DNA from: Pholiota molesta
Lineage: Eukaryota; Basidiomycota; Agaricomycetes; Agaricales; Strophariaceae
Reading direction: 5' to 3'
DNA length: 64,000 nucleotides
NCBI GenBank assembly: GCA_014925825.1
Contig: JACGCK010000082.1
Location: 1-64,000 of the forward strand
Part shown: positions 47,023 to 58,708 of the stretch, in pieces
Layout of the letters: the number at the start of each line of letters is the position of its first letter
Position numbering within the stretch: the first letter of the stretch is position 1
Made by a program: the position numbers and the translations under genes
Notes under the pieces: generated by a model
What the model was told of the DNA's origin: nothing
Database searches by the model: none
What the model saw: only the letters and a program-made list of their open reading frames with translations

Positions 47023-47895
47023 TCAAAAACATAAATCGGAGTCGCTAGAATCCTCGTCGTCATTCGATGAAAAGACGGCTGCGGCGGTCTCGGTATTCTT
47101 CCCTTTCGCCTTCTCCCAAGCCAACCTCTCGGGGCAATCCGATTTGTAATGGCCCTTTTTGTCGCAAAAGAAGCAGGTGACTTCGGAATTTAAGCGCCCT
47201 GCCGCGTGCCTAACGCCGCGTTGTGTCACGGCCATCGCCTCGTCTTGTGCCTCTCCGGGGTGCTCGGCATTCGGGTCTCCGGAAATCTGGCGAACTTCCT
47301 CGTTGAGTAGGCGGGATATCACATGGTTCAGGGTGAGCTGATCAGTGGGAGTGGAATCGAAATTGATGATGACAGCATCATAGCTCGGGGGAAGTCCCAT
47401 AGTCAAAGCCAAGATTTTATCCTGATCGCTAACTGCAATCCCAGCTTGTTCCAATCGAAATCCGAGAGCCTGAATTTTCCCAATCCATGCCTGCATCGTC
47501 TCGGAGCCCTTCTTCAACGTAAGAAACTTGCGGCGCAGCGCTAAACTCGTCGCAAATCCGGCGGCTCGGTGGACACTTTCTAAAATTAGCCAGATAGTGC
47601 GCGGATCATCTGATCGCAAACAGTGAGATAACTGGCCATCCTCGAGGCGCAAGATAATCTCGGCTCGTGCGTCGTTCATCTTCGACTTCGTGCGCGCCTT
47701 CAGCGCGGCTTCGAATTCCGCCGCAATCGTCGATGCGTCCTTCTCCTTTCCATCCGATGCCAAAGTGTCGACAGTAGGTTTGATCATGTTCCATAAACCA
47801 GCTCTGACAAGAACGGCTTCCATACGCAGACACCATTCGGGATAGTTGGTATTGTTTAAGCGTGCGAAGCGTACTGTGGATTCGGAGGTTGCCAT
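47023..47895 (-). CDS. gag: Copia-type gag polyprotein (UBN2)
   Basis: The frame encodes 290 residues from MATSEST. It has the UBN2/DUF4219 pattern: LNNTNYPEWCLRMEAVL near the start, then a helical capsid-like region with WLILESVHRAAGFATSLALR and AWIGKIQALGFRLEQAG, and MGLPPSYDAVIINFD. A single CCHC zinc knuckle (CFFCDKKGHYKSDC) lies near residue 250 and an acidic Ser/Asp tail follows. The frame is intact and ends before any pol motif. The upstream extension of the frame into the 5' LTR is not taken as coding. Confidence 0.9.
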   Translation of the reverse strand: MATSESTVRFARLNNTNYPEWCLRMEAVLVRAGLWNMIKPTVDTLASDGKEKDASTIAAEFEAALKARTKSKMNDARAEIILRLEDGQLSHCLRSDDPRTIWLILESVHRAAGFATSLALRRKFLTLKKGSETMQAWIGKIQALGFRLEQAGIAVSDQDKILALTMGLPPSYDAVIINFDSTPTDQLTLNHVISRLLNEEVRQISGDPNAEHPGEAQDEAMAVTQRGVRHAAGRLNSEVTCFFCDKKGHYKSDCPERLAWEKAKGKNTETAAAVFSSNDDEDSSDSDLCF

Positions 47896-48053
47896 CTCGG
47901 GTGGTAGATAGGATAATAGGAATGGGAATAATTCTTCGTGGGTTCTTCGTAGGTTCTTCCAAAAAAATAAGACCGAGTTTGCGAGATAAAAAACAAGCAA
48001 AGATGTCGCTCGGAATGGCACGAGAGAAGCACAGAGGGTATGACGCGCGATTG

Positions 48054-48309
48054 TGTTATAATAAACGTGTCTCTTTCGTTTACACGGGTGGAACAGGGAC
48101 CCTCGCAATCGCGCGAGGTCCAACAAGTTCATTTAAACTACTTAAATACATTGAGAACTACAAATATAAATGGAGAAATCACCTAAAACTAAAAGCTTCC
48201 CCGTACTACCTAAGAATGTATTACAAACAATTTTCAGCCACTAAAATGAAGCCGTACATTACTCAAATCGTTTCGCGTGGGTGCCGTGCTTGAATCAAGG
48301 ATTCCAACA
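48054..48309 (-). repeat. 5' LTR of gag-only element
   Basis: 256 bp. On the minus strand it is followed by CAATCGCGCGTCATACC as the presumptive start of the leader. No textbook TGG primer-binding site is obvious, so the priming tRNA is unknown. Confidence 0.88.
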
Positions 48310-48384
48310 TGCCTTGAGTAGTCCCACCTGTTCTATCTTCTTGGACCGCTTGTATTTGACTTCAGGGTGAATTGGTTCCGCCAT

Positions 48385-49622
48385 TGGGGGAATGACCTGA
48401 TGTGTTGACGGGACAGAAGTTGCTAGGTTGGCGCAATGAGAGGTCCTCCTTCGAAGTCCAGCCTATTTAAGCTCCCTTCCTCTCAGAACAGGGGCCGCAA
48501 ATGAACTCAGAAGAACACCCTAGAACGGTGCAGAAGATGACCAGAAAAGTCAACCTTAAACTTGGCCATGCTTTTTTACTGAGCCCTGCAAATTCAAATC
48601 AGCGGTATTACATATGCGCTTGAAACCAAATTTTCCTTGATTTTTCGGGTCGGAACACATGGATGTGCTGCTTTGGGACATTATCTGACCTGAGATCGAT
48701 ACCTTTCCTATTGTTGGCTTTGATAGTCCTTGTTTTCTGGAAAAGACATCGAGCATCGGACCGGCTGTAGAGAATACCAAAAAAGGAAGTTTGTGGGCGT
48801 GGTACATCATGCATCAACGCCATCACACGAAGCAAACACGAAGCAAGCATTTTAAGTATCTGACTCGGACAAGACTTTTGGGCGACTGAGAAATATTCCT
48901 TCTCACTGTGTGATAAGCATAGTCTAAAAGTAGGGCTGAAAACTCCCAGCCGGCGATTGTCGACTGTCATGAAGTTGTTGCACTACCGTAGAACAATGTG
49001 GAGATGCTCTGCGGCGTCTGCGCATTGTTTCGCGATAGGTGCCACTCAGTGACAATCAATCTCCAAGGTACAAAATCGGCTCCCAAAGCTCGAACAAAAG
49101 CGATTGTTAGCCGTCCTCTCAATGCCGCCTCCGAGGTTCAGTAAAACACATATGACTCCTATCAGGGGTTTTGTTCTCCCCGGCAACAAAGATGGCGAAT
49201 TCTGTGCAAGCTTAAAAAAAGGCTGAGAATAAGTAAAGACACAGCTGAACAAGGAGTCATGAAATTTCCCTGGCCAATTTTTTTTTTCACTCCAAAGCTC
49301 ATGCTTATATGCATTGTAAGTACATGCATGAATGCAAGGTCTTGAGCTTGAAATGACTCGGGCGAGTCTGTCGTCGGTTCTTGGTCGGTTCCGACTATGT
49401 CGGCCCTCGGGAAGACTTTCAGCAAAATTCAGAGCCTTCAACAAAGTAAGTACTTGTATATTTCTTACAGTAAAACCTCGCATAAGTATACATAAGTAGT
49501 TTTAACTTCATATCGTCCAGGTTCAATTCAATTTGTCAGTTACGTAGCTTTGCGGACCTCATCTCAGATATGGCAACAGAACAAAGATTATACAAAAATA
49601 AGTCTGGTCAATGTGCTTTATC
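48385..49622. other. intergenic, nothing recognised
   Basis: About 1.2 kb. Minus-strand frames of up to 145 codons (49046-49483) overlap each other and show no motif or splice context. I do not call a gene here. Confidence 0.4.
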
Positions 49623-51718
49623 GCCGACTACGGTGTTCGAGAACCGCAAGGTTCACTCGACATTCGACTTTGCACTTCACTCAGCCGAGTCACATGTGTC
49701 TTCGGCTATCAACCGCCCCCATCCCCACTATCCACCCTCGATCCTCTCGTTCAGTACTCCTGTAAGGGCTATGTCATGTATTTAGGTTGAATACGAGTAA
49801 ATAATTAATATACAGATGCCTTAGTACAGGAGCGTCAGTCGCTGAGAAAAGTGTAGGGCAGCTACTAGCGCAGCATCAAGTCAGTTTCCCACGACTTCGT
49901 TGGCGCCATCCTCGTCCTTGAAGACTGCCCGAAATGTGCAGCAGTGTATATTCGGCTTTAAAAACTACCAGGATAGCTATATAGACGTGTTATCTACAAA
50001 AAAGATTTTTTAGATGTATGTACCTTATGTCATATGGTCGATGCAACTAATTCGAAGATTTTTGAACACCTTGAGATTTTGGACCCCTTAGGTAGATCGG
50101 GAATCCGTCTAGTAAAAGGGAAGCTTGCTCATGAAGGGCTTCATATTTCTCGGTCAGTAACATCTTAACAGTTTATCGACATAATTTGATCTGCTTTGGA
50201 CTCAAAGTAATTTTATTATGAGTTTTCGACACGCCGAAAACCCTAGTGCTGCCGCCGCTCGTCATCCTTGTACTTCTCTGGTCCGAATAAAGAGTGGTGC
50301 AAAGACGGCCAAAAAAAATTCTTCAACCCATGGAAATTGCAATATGGGGAGTGATTGACAAATGCTGCCGCCTTGAACTTGGACTTTGGGCTGTACCCAA
50401 TGCCAGATTGGCAGATGTTCCACCTGCGTTATACCTTCGGCTTACACGAAAGATTGGAGGTATGTCAATTCATATTCAGCTCGCCTGAATTAATCTAACT
50501 TATGTTCTCTTCAAAGGAATGTGTGTTCAAACCGCAAGTGATAAAGGGACGGAGCTTTCAAAGCTTATTGCCCTAATCACAACTTTGCGGTATGTCTAAT
50601 TACTGCTTGACTTCTATTGTCTGCTAATTTTACCTTATCAGCCAAGTGTACCGACCATATCTCTCCAAAGAGACTCTTCCCGCTCACAAAGCTGTCAAAA
50701 TTGTTTACAATATTACTCTGAACGTAATTGGCGCCCAATTTGGGAGAAAGAGCTCGGAAATGTGGCCTTTGAATACACTAAAGGTAAGGCTTTGATTGGC
50801 TTCCTTCATGACGATCCCATCCACGAGTAAGTCACTTAGTTCCCTTTACAAATATTATCCCTTGACAGTTCATGAAGAGGTGTGGCTTCTTGGCTGTGGG
50901 GGAAGATTGTACAACTTCGACTCGATATTATTTTGAGGGAAAGTCATGCACAGTCCGTGAACAAGCCGGAAGCCTCCTTCCTACGGGATGTAGATTCGTC
51001 GACATGTACATATGAGCACCCCGAAGACTTTGACGGACTTGAAAATCAATTGATTGAGATTCCGCGAGAAGATATTGATAAAATTCTGGATGAATACGAC
51101 CAACCCGATCTTCTGCAGTTTGGGTCAGATGAAATGGTCCAATTTTGCGAGCGGCTATTCGAAAAAATTGGAGCACCTCAAATAAATGCAAAGGTTGGCT
51201 GGAAGGTGTTTCGCCAGATGCTAGAATGCGCAGCCGCAGCAGAGGATACCTGAAGCAAATTGGAGGTTGTCATGATATAGGTAGGTGTAATCTGAAGGAT
51301 GCAGATGAGTCGCATATATCTAAAAAATCTTTCTTGTAGATAACACGTCTATATAGCTATTCTGATAGTTTTTAAAGCCGAATATACACTGCTGCACATT
51401 TCGGGCAGTCTCAAGGCAGTCTTCAAGGACGAGGACGGCACCAACGAAATCGTGGGAAACTGACTTGATGCTGCGCTAGCTGCCCTACACTTTTCTCAGC
51501 GACTGACGCTCCTGTACTAAGGCATCTGTATATTAATTATTTACTCGTATTCAACCTAAATACATGACATAGCCCTTACAGGAGTACTGAACGAGAGGAT
51601 CGAGGGTGGATAGTGGGGATGGGGACAATTGATAGCCGAAAACACATGTGACTCGGCTGAGTGAAGTGCAAAGTCGAATGTCGAGTGAACCTTGCGGTTC
51701 TCGAACACCGTAGCCGAC
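49623..51718. mobile_element. 2.1-kb element with ~390-bp inverted arms
   Basis: The left arm (about 49623-50016) is repeated in inverse orientation at about 51318-51718. Shared outer text is CTACGGTGTTCGAGAACCGC; inner text is ATAACACGTCTATATAGCTA in the complement. Between the arms lies a decayed DDE-integrase-type gene. I could not find a convincing target-site duplication. Long inverted arms around a DDE gene suggest a DNA transposon, or a transposon-derived locus flanked by an inverted duplication. Confidence 0.7.
50260..51253 (+). pseudogene. decayed DDE integrase-core-type gene
   Basis: Pieces of a long mushroom family with an integrase-like core can be read in several frames: GPNKEWCKDG (about 50281), then DKCCRLELGLWAVPNARLADVPP and LRLTRKIGG. 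A GTAAGT-free short intron leads to VQTASDKGTELSKLIALITTLR and QVYRPYLSKETLPAHKAVKIVYNIT. NWRPIWEKELGNVAFEY follows in another frame, and the C-terminus is IPREDIDKILDEYDQPDLLQFGSDE...VFRQM. Frame shifts occur at the A-run near 50310 and near 50715. The DKGTEL aspartate is kept. With at least two frame breaks it is not functional. Confidence 0.68.
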
Positions 51719-51916
51719 TGAAGTAGCGTAGTGACACTGATAACGGCGCTATCGTGGAAAATGTTATTTGTCAGCAGAAGTAATTATACAATTGAAGTCC
51801 GCGCAATGCGCTTCGCTATTTCGAAACAGACTTTCTTTCTGACTCCCATCTCGGTATTCGGTACCTGAAGAGTGGTGTTAAAGCGTGTATCTGAGGCGAA
51901 CACCTTCAGCGACACC

Positions 51917-54900
51917 ATGCCACAGTATCAGCTTCCCATTGCTGGTGTGCTCGCCGCCAGCACGTTGGCAAGTCTTGTCGTATTCTTCCTTACACGGACG
52001 CCCGAAGGAAAAGTTCAGCTGCCGATACGAGTTCAGGACGGAGACCTAGTACCTGCACACGATGCGTTTGACGTTACGAAACCGGAAGATATTGTGGACG
52101 GCTACCCAATTGACGAGGACAAGTTTTGGACGCGGGTGTGTTGAAATGAAACGTCATTTAACAAACCTTGCTCATATCAACGACAGATGCGATGGAGGAA
52201 AGCTCTCATGGCCCTACTTCTAGCCTTTGCATTGGCAATAAGTACCATTTCGCTTGGATGGTCTATTGCGATCAACGACCGCGATGATACACTCATTTAC
52301 GCCCTGCATATCGTGTTTGCTATGTACTCATTTCTCCTAGTCGCGCGTTCCATAAATCAAAACTCCACGGACTACCACTCGGAATCTATCATTCATCTGA
52401 CTGTACTGTTATCCGTGGCTTCTGCGTTGCTTTGCTCAACTGCCATTCTTCCCGAGACCCCGCCGCCTGTTGCCACTTCAATAGACGATGAGCCCTTCCT
52501 CAAGGATTTGTGGTATGCGCTCACAGTCATATATGTTCTTGTCACCGTCATTGCGTATTCTACGCCACTCGGACCCCCTCTTCATTATCCGCCTTCAGAC
52601 ATCTATTCGGAGAAGACAGTTCAAGCTATCACTAACACTGATCAGGACAACGTTTGTGGCATTATATGTATGTTTTTTTGTTCGGCACCGACCAACGCAA
52701 ATCTCATGGTACTTGTAGATGCCTCACCCTGGGATACTCTTCTTTTCTCGTATACCACCAAAGTGGTATGGTTGGGAAATATCGCAACGAGTCTTGACAT
52801 CGGCGACCTCCCAATCGTCCCAACTAACATGCGGGCAACCTACAACTACGCCAGAATGAAGAAAGCAATGCGTGAGGTCAAACTGCGCATTTTTTCCTGG
52901 ACTCCAAAGCCAGGCAGTGGATGGCTTTTGGCTTACCGGCTGGTGCGTCTTAACTACGTCGCCTTCACGGCCGAGCTTCTGCTCGCATCCGTGTCTGCGG
53001 TGCTTTTCTATGCACCTCCTCTTTTTCTGCAAAAATTGGTCGCCTTTCTCGAAGTTGATCCCACCCGAGAGAATAAAGGATGGGGATGGGTCTACGTGAT
53101 TGGCATATTTGTTTCCAACGCAATTTCCTTCTTGAGTGAGTGCTTTCGTATCCCCCTCATCTCATCATCCTCACGAATTGTTAGTCACCGGACAACTGTG
53201 GTCACTGGCTACCACAACGATTCAAGTCCGCCTTAGGATTCAGTTGAACTCCATCTTGTACGCAAAGACGCTCGTGCGCAAGGATGTTGCCTCCAACGCA
53301 CCGCCCCCTACTCCGAGCGCGACTCAGGAAGCAGGAGAGAACGCGGCACCTAGTGTTGACGTTGAAGAAAAAAAGACCGACGAGGACGACTTTTCGAGCA
53401 AGGCGCAAATCATGACTTTGATGACGACAGATGTCGACAGAGTCAGCGATTTCGCTTGGCATGTATTTTCCCTAGTTGGTAAGTACAGAAATTGCCATAT
53501 GTATCTTTGTTCCTAATGGGTAACGACCCCCCTGTAATAGACGCTCCTATTGAAATTGTCATTGGGACTATATTCTTGTATAGCTTGCTTGGTACGAATC
53601 TTAACTTTCCACCCACCATGTTTGCTGATCTTCATCTACAATAGGTGTCTCTTGCTTCTTCGGTCTCGCAGTTACCTGTTTATTCCTTCCTATGAATCAT
53701 TACACAGGAAAAGTTGTAGTTGGCAAGTCTTTCATTCTTGTTTCCAATATACGAATTCACTAATAGCTCAATCACAGGTGCCCAGGAGAATCTCATGAAG
53801 GCGCGTGATGAGAGGGTTTCTCTCATGAACGAAGTGGGTTGCGCTTTTCATATCATATCAGATGCGCCGATCTTAACTGTTTTGGTAGATTCTTGGTGGA
53901 ATCCGTATGATCAAGGTAACATCATTCCCCGTATCGACATCGAATTGCCTTGCTAAATTCTCATCTACAGTTCATGGGCTGGGAGCGTAGCTTCGAAAAG
54001 CGTGTCTTAGCTATTCGCACGAAAGAGCTGAAGTACCAGAAGCTCAACTATACAATCGAGGTAATGTTATTTTGATATCAAATATTTTTTCCATACTAAA
54101 AATTTTCATTTAGACCTTGTGGAACGCCATATGGTAAATATATTCACTTCTGAGGGGTGTTGTGTTATGAAAATATAACTTCTTGGCTTTCAGGAATGGA
54201 TCCCCGATCCTGGTCACTCTTGTCTCGTTCTGGCACTTTGCGATCTATCGAGGTGAAGCTTTGACCCCGTCCATTGCATTCACATCTATTCTTGGTATGC
54301 AGAACAACTACGCGTTTCAATAGGTGTGAACACTAAAACTGCCATTTCTAGTATTCTCTGAGATGAAGTTCGCTCTCAGCGCCTTGCCAGAGACGTTCAT
54401 CAATATGCTTCAGGTGCGGTTGACGCCTCTTTGATTATGCAGCAAGTTCATCAAAAATTTCTAGAGCTTCGTATCATTGCGCCGCATTGAAAAATACTTG
54501 AATAGTGCCGAGGTTAATTCTGTCCCGCCTCTCGAAGAACAGTCTAAGACAGTCGCCTTCCAATCTTGCACCGCTACATGGCCACAAGACAGATCCACCA
54601 TCAGCCGTGCTCCGTCAGCTGCCCCCACTCCAAAGCAGAAGTTCCTCCTCGTTGACCTCTCTCTTCACTTTCCCCATGGCGAATTATCCCTTATCTGTGG
54701 CAAATTGGGCTCCGGGAAGACCTTATTGCTTCTGAGTGCGCGCATCCATTTTTTTTCGTCGTAAACGGAAACTGATTTTTATCTTTCAGCTCTGTTGGGC
54801 GAATCGGATATCCTTACTGGTCAGGTGCTTTGTCCCCGATCGCCCCCAGACTCTTTGGCCTCGTTTGCGACTGTCAAGGTATCACAAAAAGACTGGATCA

Positions 54901-57900
54901 TCGAAGGTGTTTGCGCGTATGTCCCCCAGGTATGCCATGGAGATATTCAGAATACTTGCGATTGCGTTTGCTGACAACATAACCAGGCGGCATGGCTTCG
55001 AAATGCGTCTATAAAAGGTATTTATAATAGCGCGGAGACCTATCGTTGCTGCATCCAAATTCTGACGTGTCGTCCAGATAACATTCTTTTCAACCTTCCT
55101 TACGATGAAGACCGTTATCTCAAAACTCTTGAGGTAACTACATCCTACGTCATATATTTCGTCATTGCGACCGTTGAATGATCGTTTAACTAGGTTTGTG
55201 CTTTGATAAGCGACCTTGACATTCTCGAGGATGGGGATGAATCGGAAATTGGGGAACGTGGGGTGAGTGCGCTGATACAATCTACCTACCCTTTGATTCT
55301 TAGACGGTCTACAGGTAAACCTTTCCGGTGGTCAAAAAGCCCGAGGTAGGTCATTCAGTCTTTTTTCACCTCGCTGCCTTTACTGATGTTTCCAAGTATC
55401 TCTCGCTCGTGCGGTATATTCTCGAGCATCCATTCTTCTTCTAGATGATGTATTATCTGCCGGTACGTGTTGGAATTACCCTCCACCGCCACCTTATTTT
55501 AATTTTGGCTACAGTTGATGCCCATACTGCTCATCACCTTTATCACGAATGCCTCCGTGGCGACTTGATGAAAGGGCGCACTGTGATTCTTGTTTCGCAT
55601 CACGTGCAGCTATGCGCTGCCGACGCTGCATACGTTGTCGCCCTTGACAACGGGCGTGTCCAGTTCGAAGGCTCCAAGGAAGATTTTTATAATTCTGGTG
55701 CAGCCGCGACGCTGGTACAGACGGGCCAGGCAGAGGAGGAGAAGACCGACAAGGAGGAGAAGGAGGCGTTAGAGGCTGCTGAGGAAAAAATCCTCTCCCC
55801 ATCTGCAGTACCAGAATCGGAGACGAGCTCGACGGTAGCATCCAAGCCTGCATCCGTGAAGTTGGAAAAGAAGCCTGCTCGAAAACTTGTGGAAGAGGAA
55901 AAGCGTGCGGTAGGGCGCATCAGTCGTGATATCTGGGAGACCTACATTTGGGCCTGTGGGAGTGGTTGGTATTGGGCTGTGTTCATCTTTGTTCTGATTG
56001 TGGCATCTGCTAGCCCAGTGCTTGAGAATGGTTGGCTCAGGTGCGGAGAACTCAATTCGATTCACACTGGTTGCTACGTTCTCACTATATTCTCCTGATT
56101 ATAGGTATTGGTCAAATTCTGCGTTGAATGGAGGTGGTCGAACTCCTGGGTTCTATATATCGCTATATGCTGTCATCACGACTATTGGCCTCATCATCCA
56201 AACCATCCGCTGGTTCATCCTCTATCGTGGCTCTATTCATGCTTCAGACGTCCTCTACAAACGACTTTTGGAGTCCATCTTGTTCGCGGATATCCGATTC
56301 CATGATACAGTTTCGCGAGGTCGTGTCCTCAACCGATTCGGGAAGGACTTCGAAGGTATGCTATGTGCACATCGCGCACAACTTTGAACTCACAATGTTT
56401 GTATAGGTATCGACAGCAGTCTTGCGGATAACTTTGGTAGAAGCATCATCTATGCACTTTCTGCAGCTACCACAATTGTTACTGTCAGTGTTGTTGGTGG
56501 TCCAATTTTTATTTTTGCAGCTATCATTTTGGGCACTATCTACTGGAACGGTGAGTGAACTTGCCCATATTTGAGGTCTGTCTAGTTCATACTGACATCT
56601 CGGTGTTCTAGTTGCTAAAGTATACACCGATCACTCGCCGTACGTTGTACCATTCTGACGATATTTAACAGATCTACGGCCAAACGTCTCGCGATATGAG
56701 ACGGCTAGGTAAACATACTATGCTAAAGGTAGTAGTCGTCGCTGACACTCATTCGACGCAGACTCCGTAACACGTTCTCCCTTGTACTCGATCTATGGCG
56801 AGACGATATCAGGAGTGACAATCCTTCGTGCATTCGGCGCTTCCTCTAAATTTCTCAGAGATATGCTTCGCTGCGTCGATACTGTACGTACACCGTCAAT
56901 CTTGCTCTGACTGTTATCTCATTTTTTCTCAGAACGCAAACCCGTACTACTGGATGTGGGGAGGTAAGCGGCTTTCAGCACTTGCATGGATACCTTATCT
57001 ATCATTAATATTTCATAGTGAATCGTTGGCTCTCTGTCCGCTTCAACCTACTCTCTGCTGGTATCGTGGGCGCTACTGGGCTTGTCTGCCTCATTACGCC
57101 TAGCATCAGCGCTTCCATGGCTGGGTTTGCTTTGGCGTTTGCTTCGACCATCACAGGAGACCTTCTCTTCATGGTGAGTCTAGCCATCTCTTGGCAATCT
57201 TCAATGTTAAAGTTGATGGCCGATTCAGGTCCGACGCTTTGTTGGTTTAGAGCAATCGATGGTACGACAACCTGTATATCTGTGTACTCAACCCTTTATT
57301 TACCAAAAAAAAAACTTTCAGGTGGCCTTGGAACGAGTCAAAGAGTATACTGACCTCAAAAGAGAACCTCCCGAATATATTGAGCCAAGACCACCAGCAA
57401 ACTGGCCCTCCGAAGGAGCCATAAAGTGTGAAGACCTTGTCATTCGTTATGCTGTAAGCCTCTTACTTTGATTTGTGACCTTCCTCAGATATTGATGTCT
57501 CCATAGCCTGAATTGCCTGATGTACTTCATCATCTCAACTTCGAGATCAAACCAGGAGAAAAAGTAGATTTTTGCTCAATCATCTCAGTTGTATAGTATT
57601 GAATTTGTCATCTTCAAAGGTTGGAATCCTAGGGAGGACAGGCTCCGGCAAAAGCACCCTTGCGTTATCATTCTTCAGATTCGTGGAAGCTACTCAAGGG
57701 CGCATACTGGTCGACGGCATCGATACCTCAAAAATCGGATTAACGGATCTCAGAAGTCGGTTAACTATCATTCCACAGGACCCCACAATTCTCAGTGGAA
57801 CTCTACGCTCAACTTTGGATGTGTTTGACGAATATCAAGATGCTGAAATTGTGCGTTCTTCGTTGTTCATCCTCATCTACAACCTAATTTAAACACAACT

Positions 57901-58708
57901 TCAGTATGAAGCTCTTCGGCGGGTACATTTGATCCCTTCAGAGGATACCCCTGTAGAGGCCGCCGACACAGTGAACGCTAATGTCTTCCGTGATCTTGAT
58001 TCGAAAGTGTCTGAGGGCGGAGACAATTTTTCAACAGGGTAAGCTTCATGCCGCAGTAATCGCACATATATATTAATGTATGCTATTCAGCGAAAAGCAA
58101 CTGCTTTGTATGGCTCGCGCGATTTTGAAGCGCTCCAAAGTTCTAGTCATGGATGAAGTACGTAACGACATAATTTTACCATTCTCATTCTGAACGCCAT
58201 ATTTACATTGAACCAGGCTACTGCTAGGTACGCTTCTTCGTTTACGTTCATAGAAGCAATATGTTCTAATTTACTTTTAGTGTGGACTACGCGACCGATG
58301 AATTGATCGGCAAAACAATTCGACAGTGCGTTGCCTGTGTCTCCCATATTCTATTAACTCACCTATGCGTATAGAGAATTTGCTGAAAGCACAATACTAA
58401 CGATTGCCCATCGCTTGCGTACTGTCATTGATTACGATAGGGTACGCAATTTCATTGGGTCGTATCATATCATTCACGCGTTCTCAATAACTTGCGACAC
58501 GCCCATAGGTTATGCTCCTTGAACAAGGCAGAATTATAGAATTTGATCGGTGAGCCGATTTCGTGTCGGTTGAACCATGATGTTGCTAACTTTTATTGAT
58601 ATCAGACCCGCCACCCTATTGAGCAACACATCATCCAAATTTTATGCGTTGTGTAAGGCAACTGGAAAGGAAGAGTTTGCAGTGCTCAAGAAGATGGCAG
58701 GCGTATAA
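51917..58708 (+). CDS. ABC transporter, ABCC/MRP (Ycf1-like) subfamily
   Basis: About thirty short introns split a protein of roughly 1,500 residues. An N-terminal membrane region ([19 protein letters not shown]...) precedes two core halves. NBD1 has a Walker A written GKLGSGKT, signature [16 protein letters not shown] and Walker B ILLLDD with an Asp as second acid, the degenerate ABCC pattern. NBD2 has GRTGSGKS, signature [27 protein letters not shown] and the H-loop IAHRL. The linker is acidic ([19 protein letters not shown]). The family exports glutathione conjugates or drugs across vacuolar or plasma membranes; the substrate is unknown. The intron at 52668-52718 is 51 nt and stop-free. 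A microexon of 11 nt (58217-58227) encodes part of the D-loop. Exon 1 (51917-52135) is in frame. Confidence 0.93.

Larger units (their letters stand above)
46673..48309 (-). mobile_element. gag-only LTR retroelement (TR-GAG-like)
   Basis: The two 256-bp LTRs (46673-46928 and 48054-48309) start TGTTATAATAAACG and end TTCCAACA. I found no difference between them. The duplication TGCCT flanks the element (46668-46672 and 48310-48314). The only internal gene is a Copia-type gag on the minus strand. There is no protease, integrase or reverse transcriptase. A purine-rich tract (GCGGGGGTG on the minus strand) abuts the 3' LTR at 46929. Such elements are called TR-GAG in plants and must be mobilised by a partner. 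Identical LTRs mean a very recent insertion. Confidence 0.9.
45804..48384 (-). pseudogene. host gene broken by a gag-only retroelement
   Basis: Without the insert the gene reads as six exons: 48384-48315 joined to 46672-46588, then 46535-46400, 46332-46127, 46061-45993, 45934-45884 and 45837-45804, for 216 residues. It begins MAEPIHPEVKYKRSKKIEQ and continues across the insertion point with VGLLKADLSNKLDEVSKD in the same frame. A charged helical part (DVVELKEEIQRDHKIYR) follows, then a Ser/Pro-rich tail ending ASDIDT. All introns are short GT-AG and keep frame. I do not recognise the family; it has no signal peptide or membrane helix. The retroelement sits in exon 1 after about 23 codons, so this copy should be null unless another nuclear haplotype is intact. 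Confidence 0.78.

Noticed and set aside
47896..48132. Upstream in-frame extension of gag into the 5' LTR
   Set aside because: The extra residues come from LTR and leader sequence; the conserved UBN2 pattern begins at the internal Met.
48608..49483. Minus-strand frames of 120 and 145 codons
   Set aside because: No conserved motif, no splice-linked partner exons, and strong overlap between frames.
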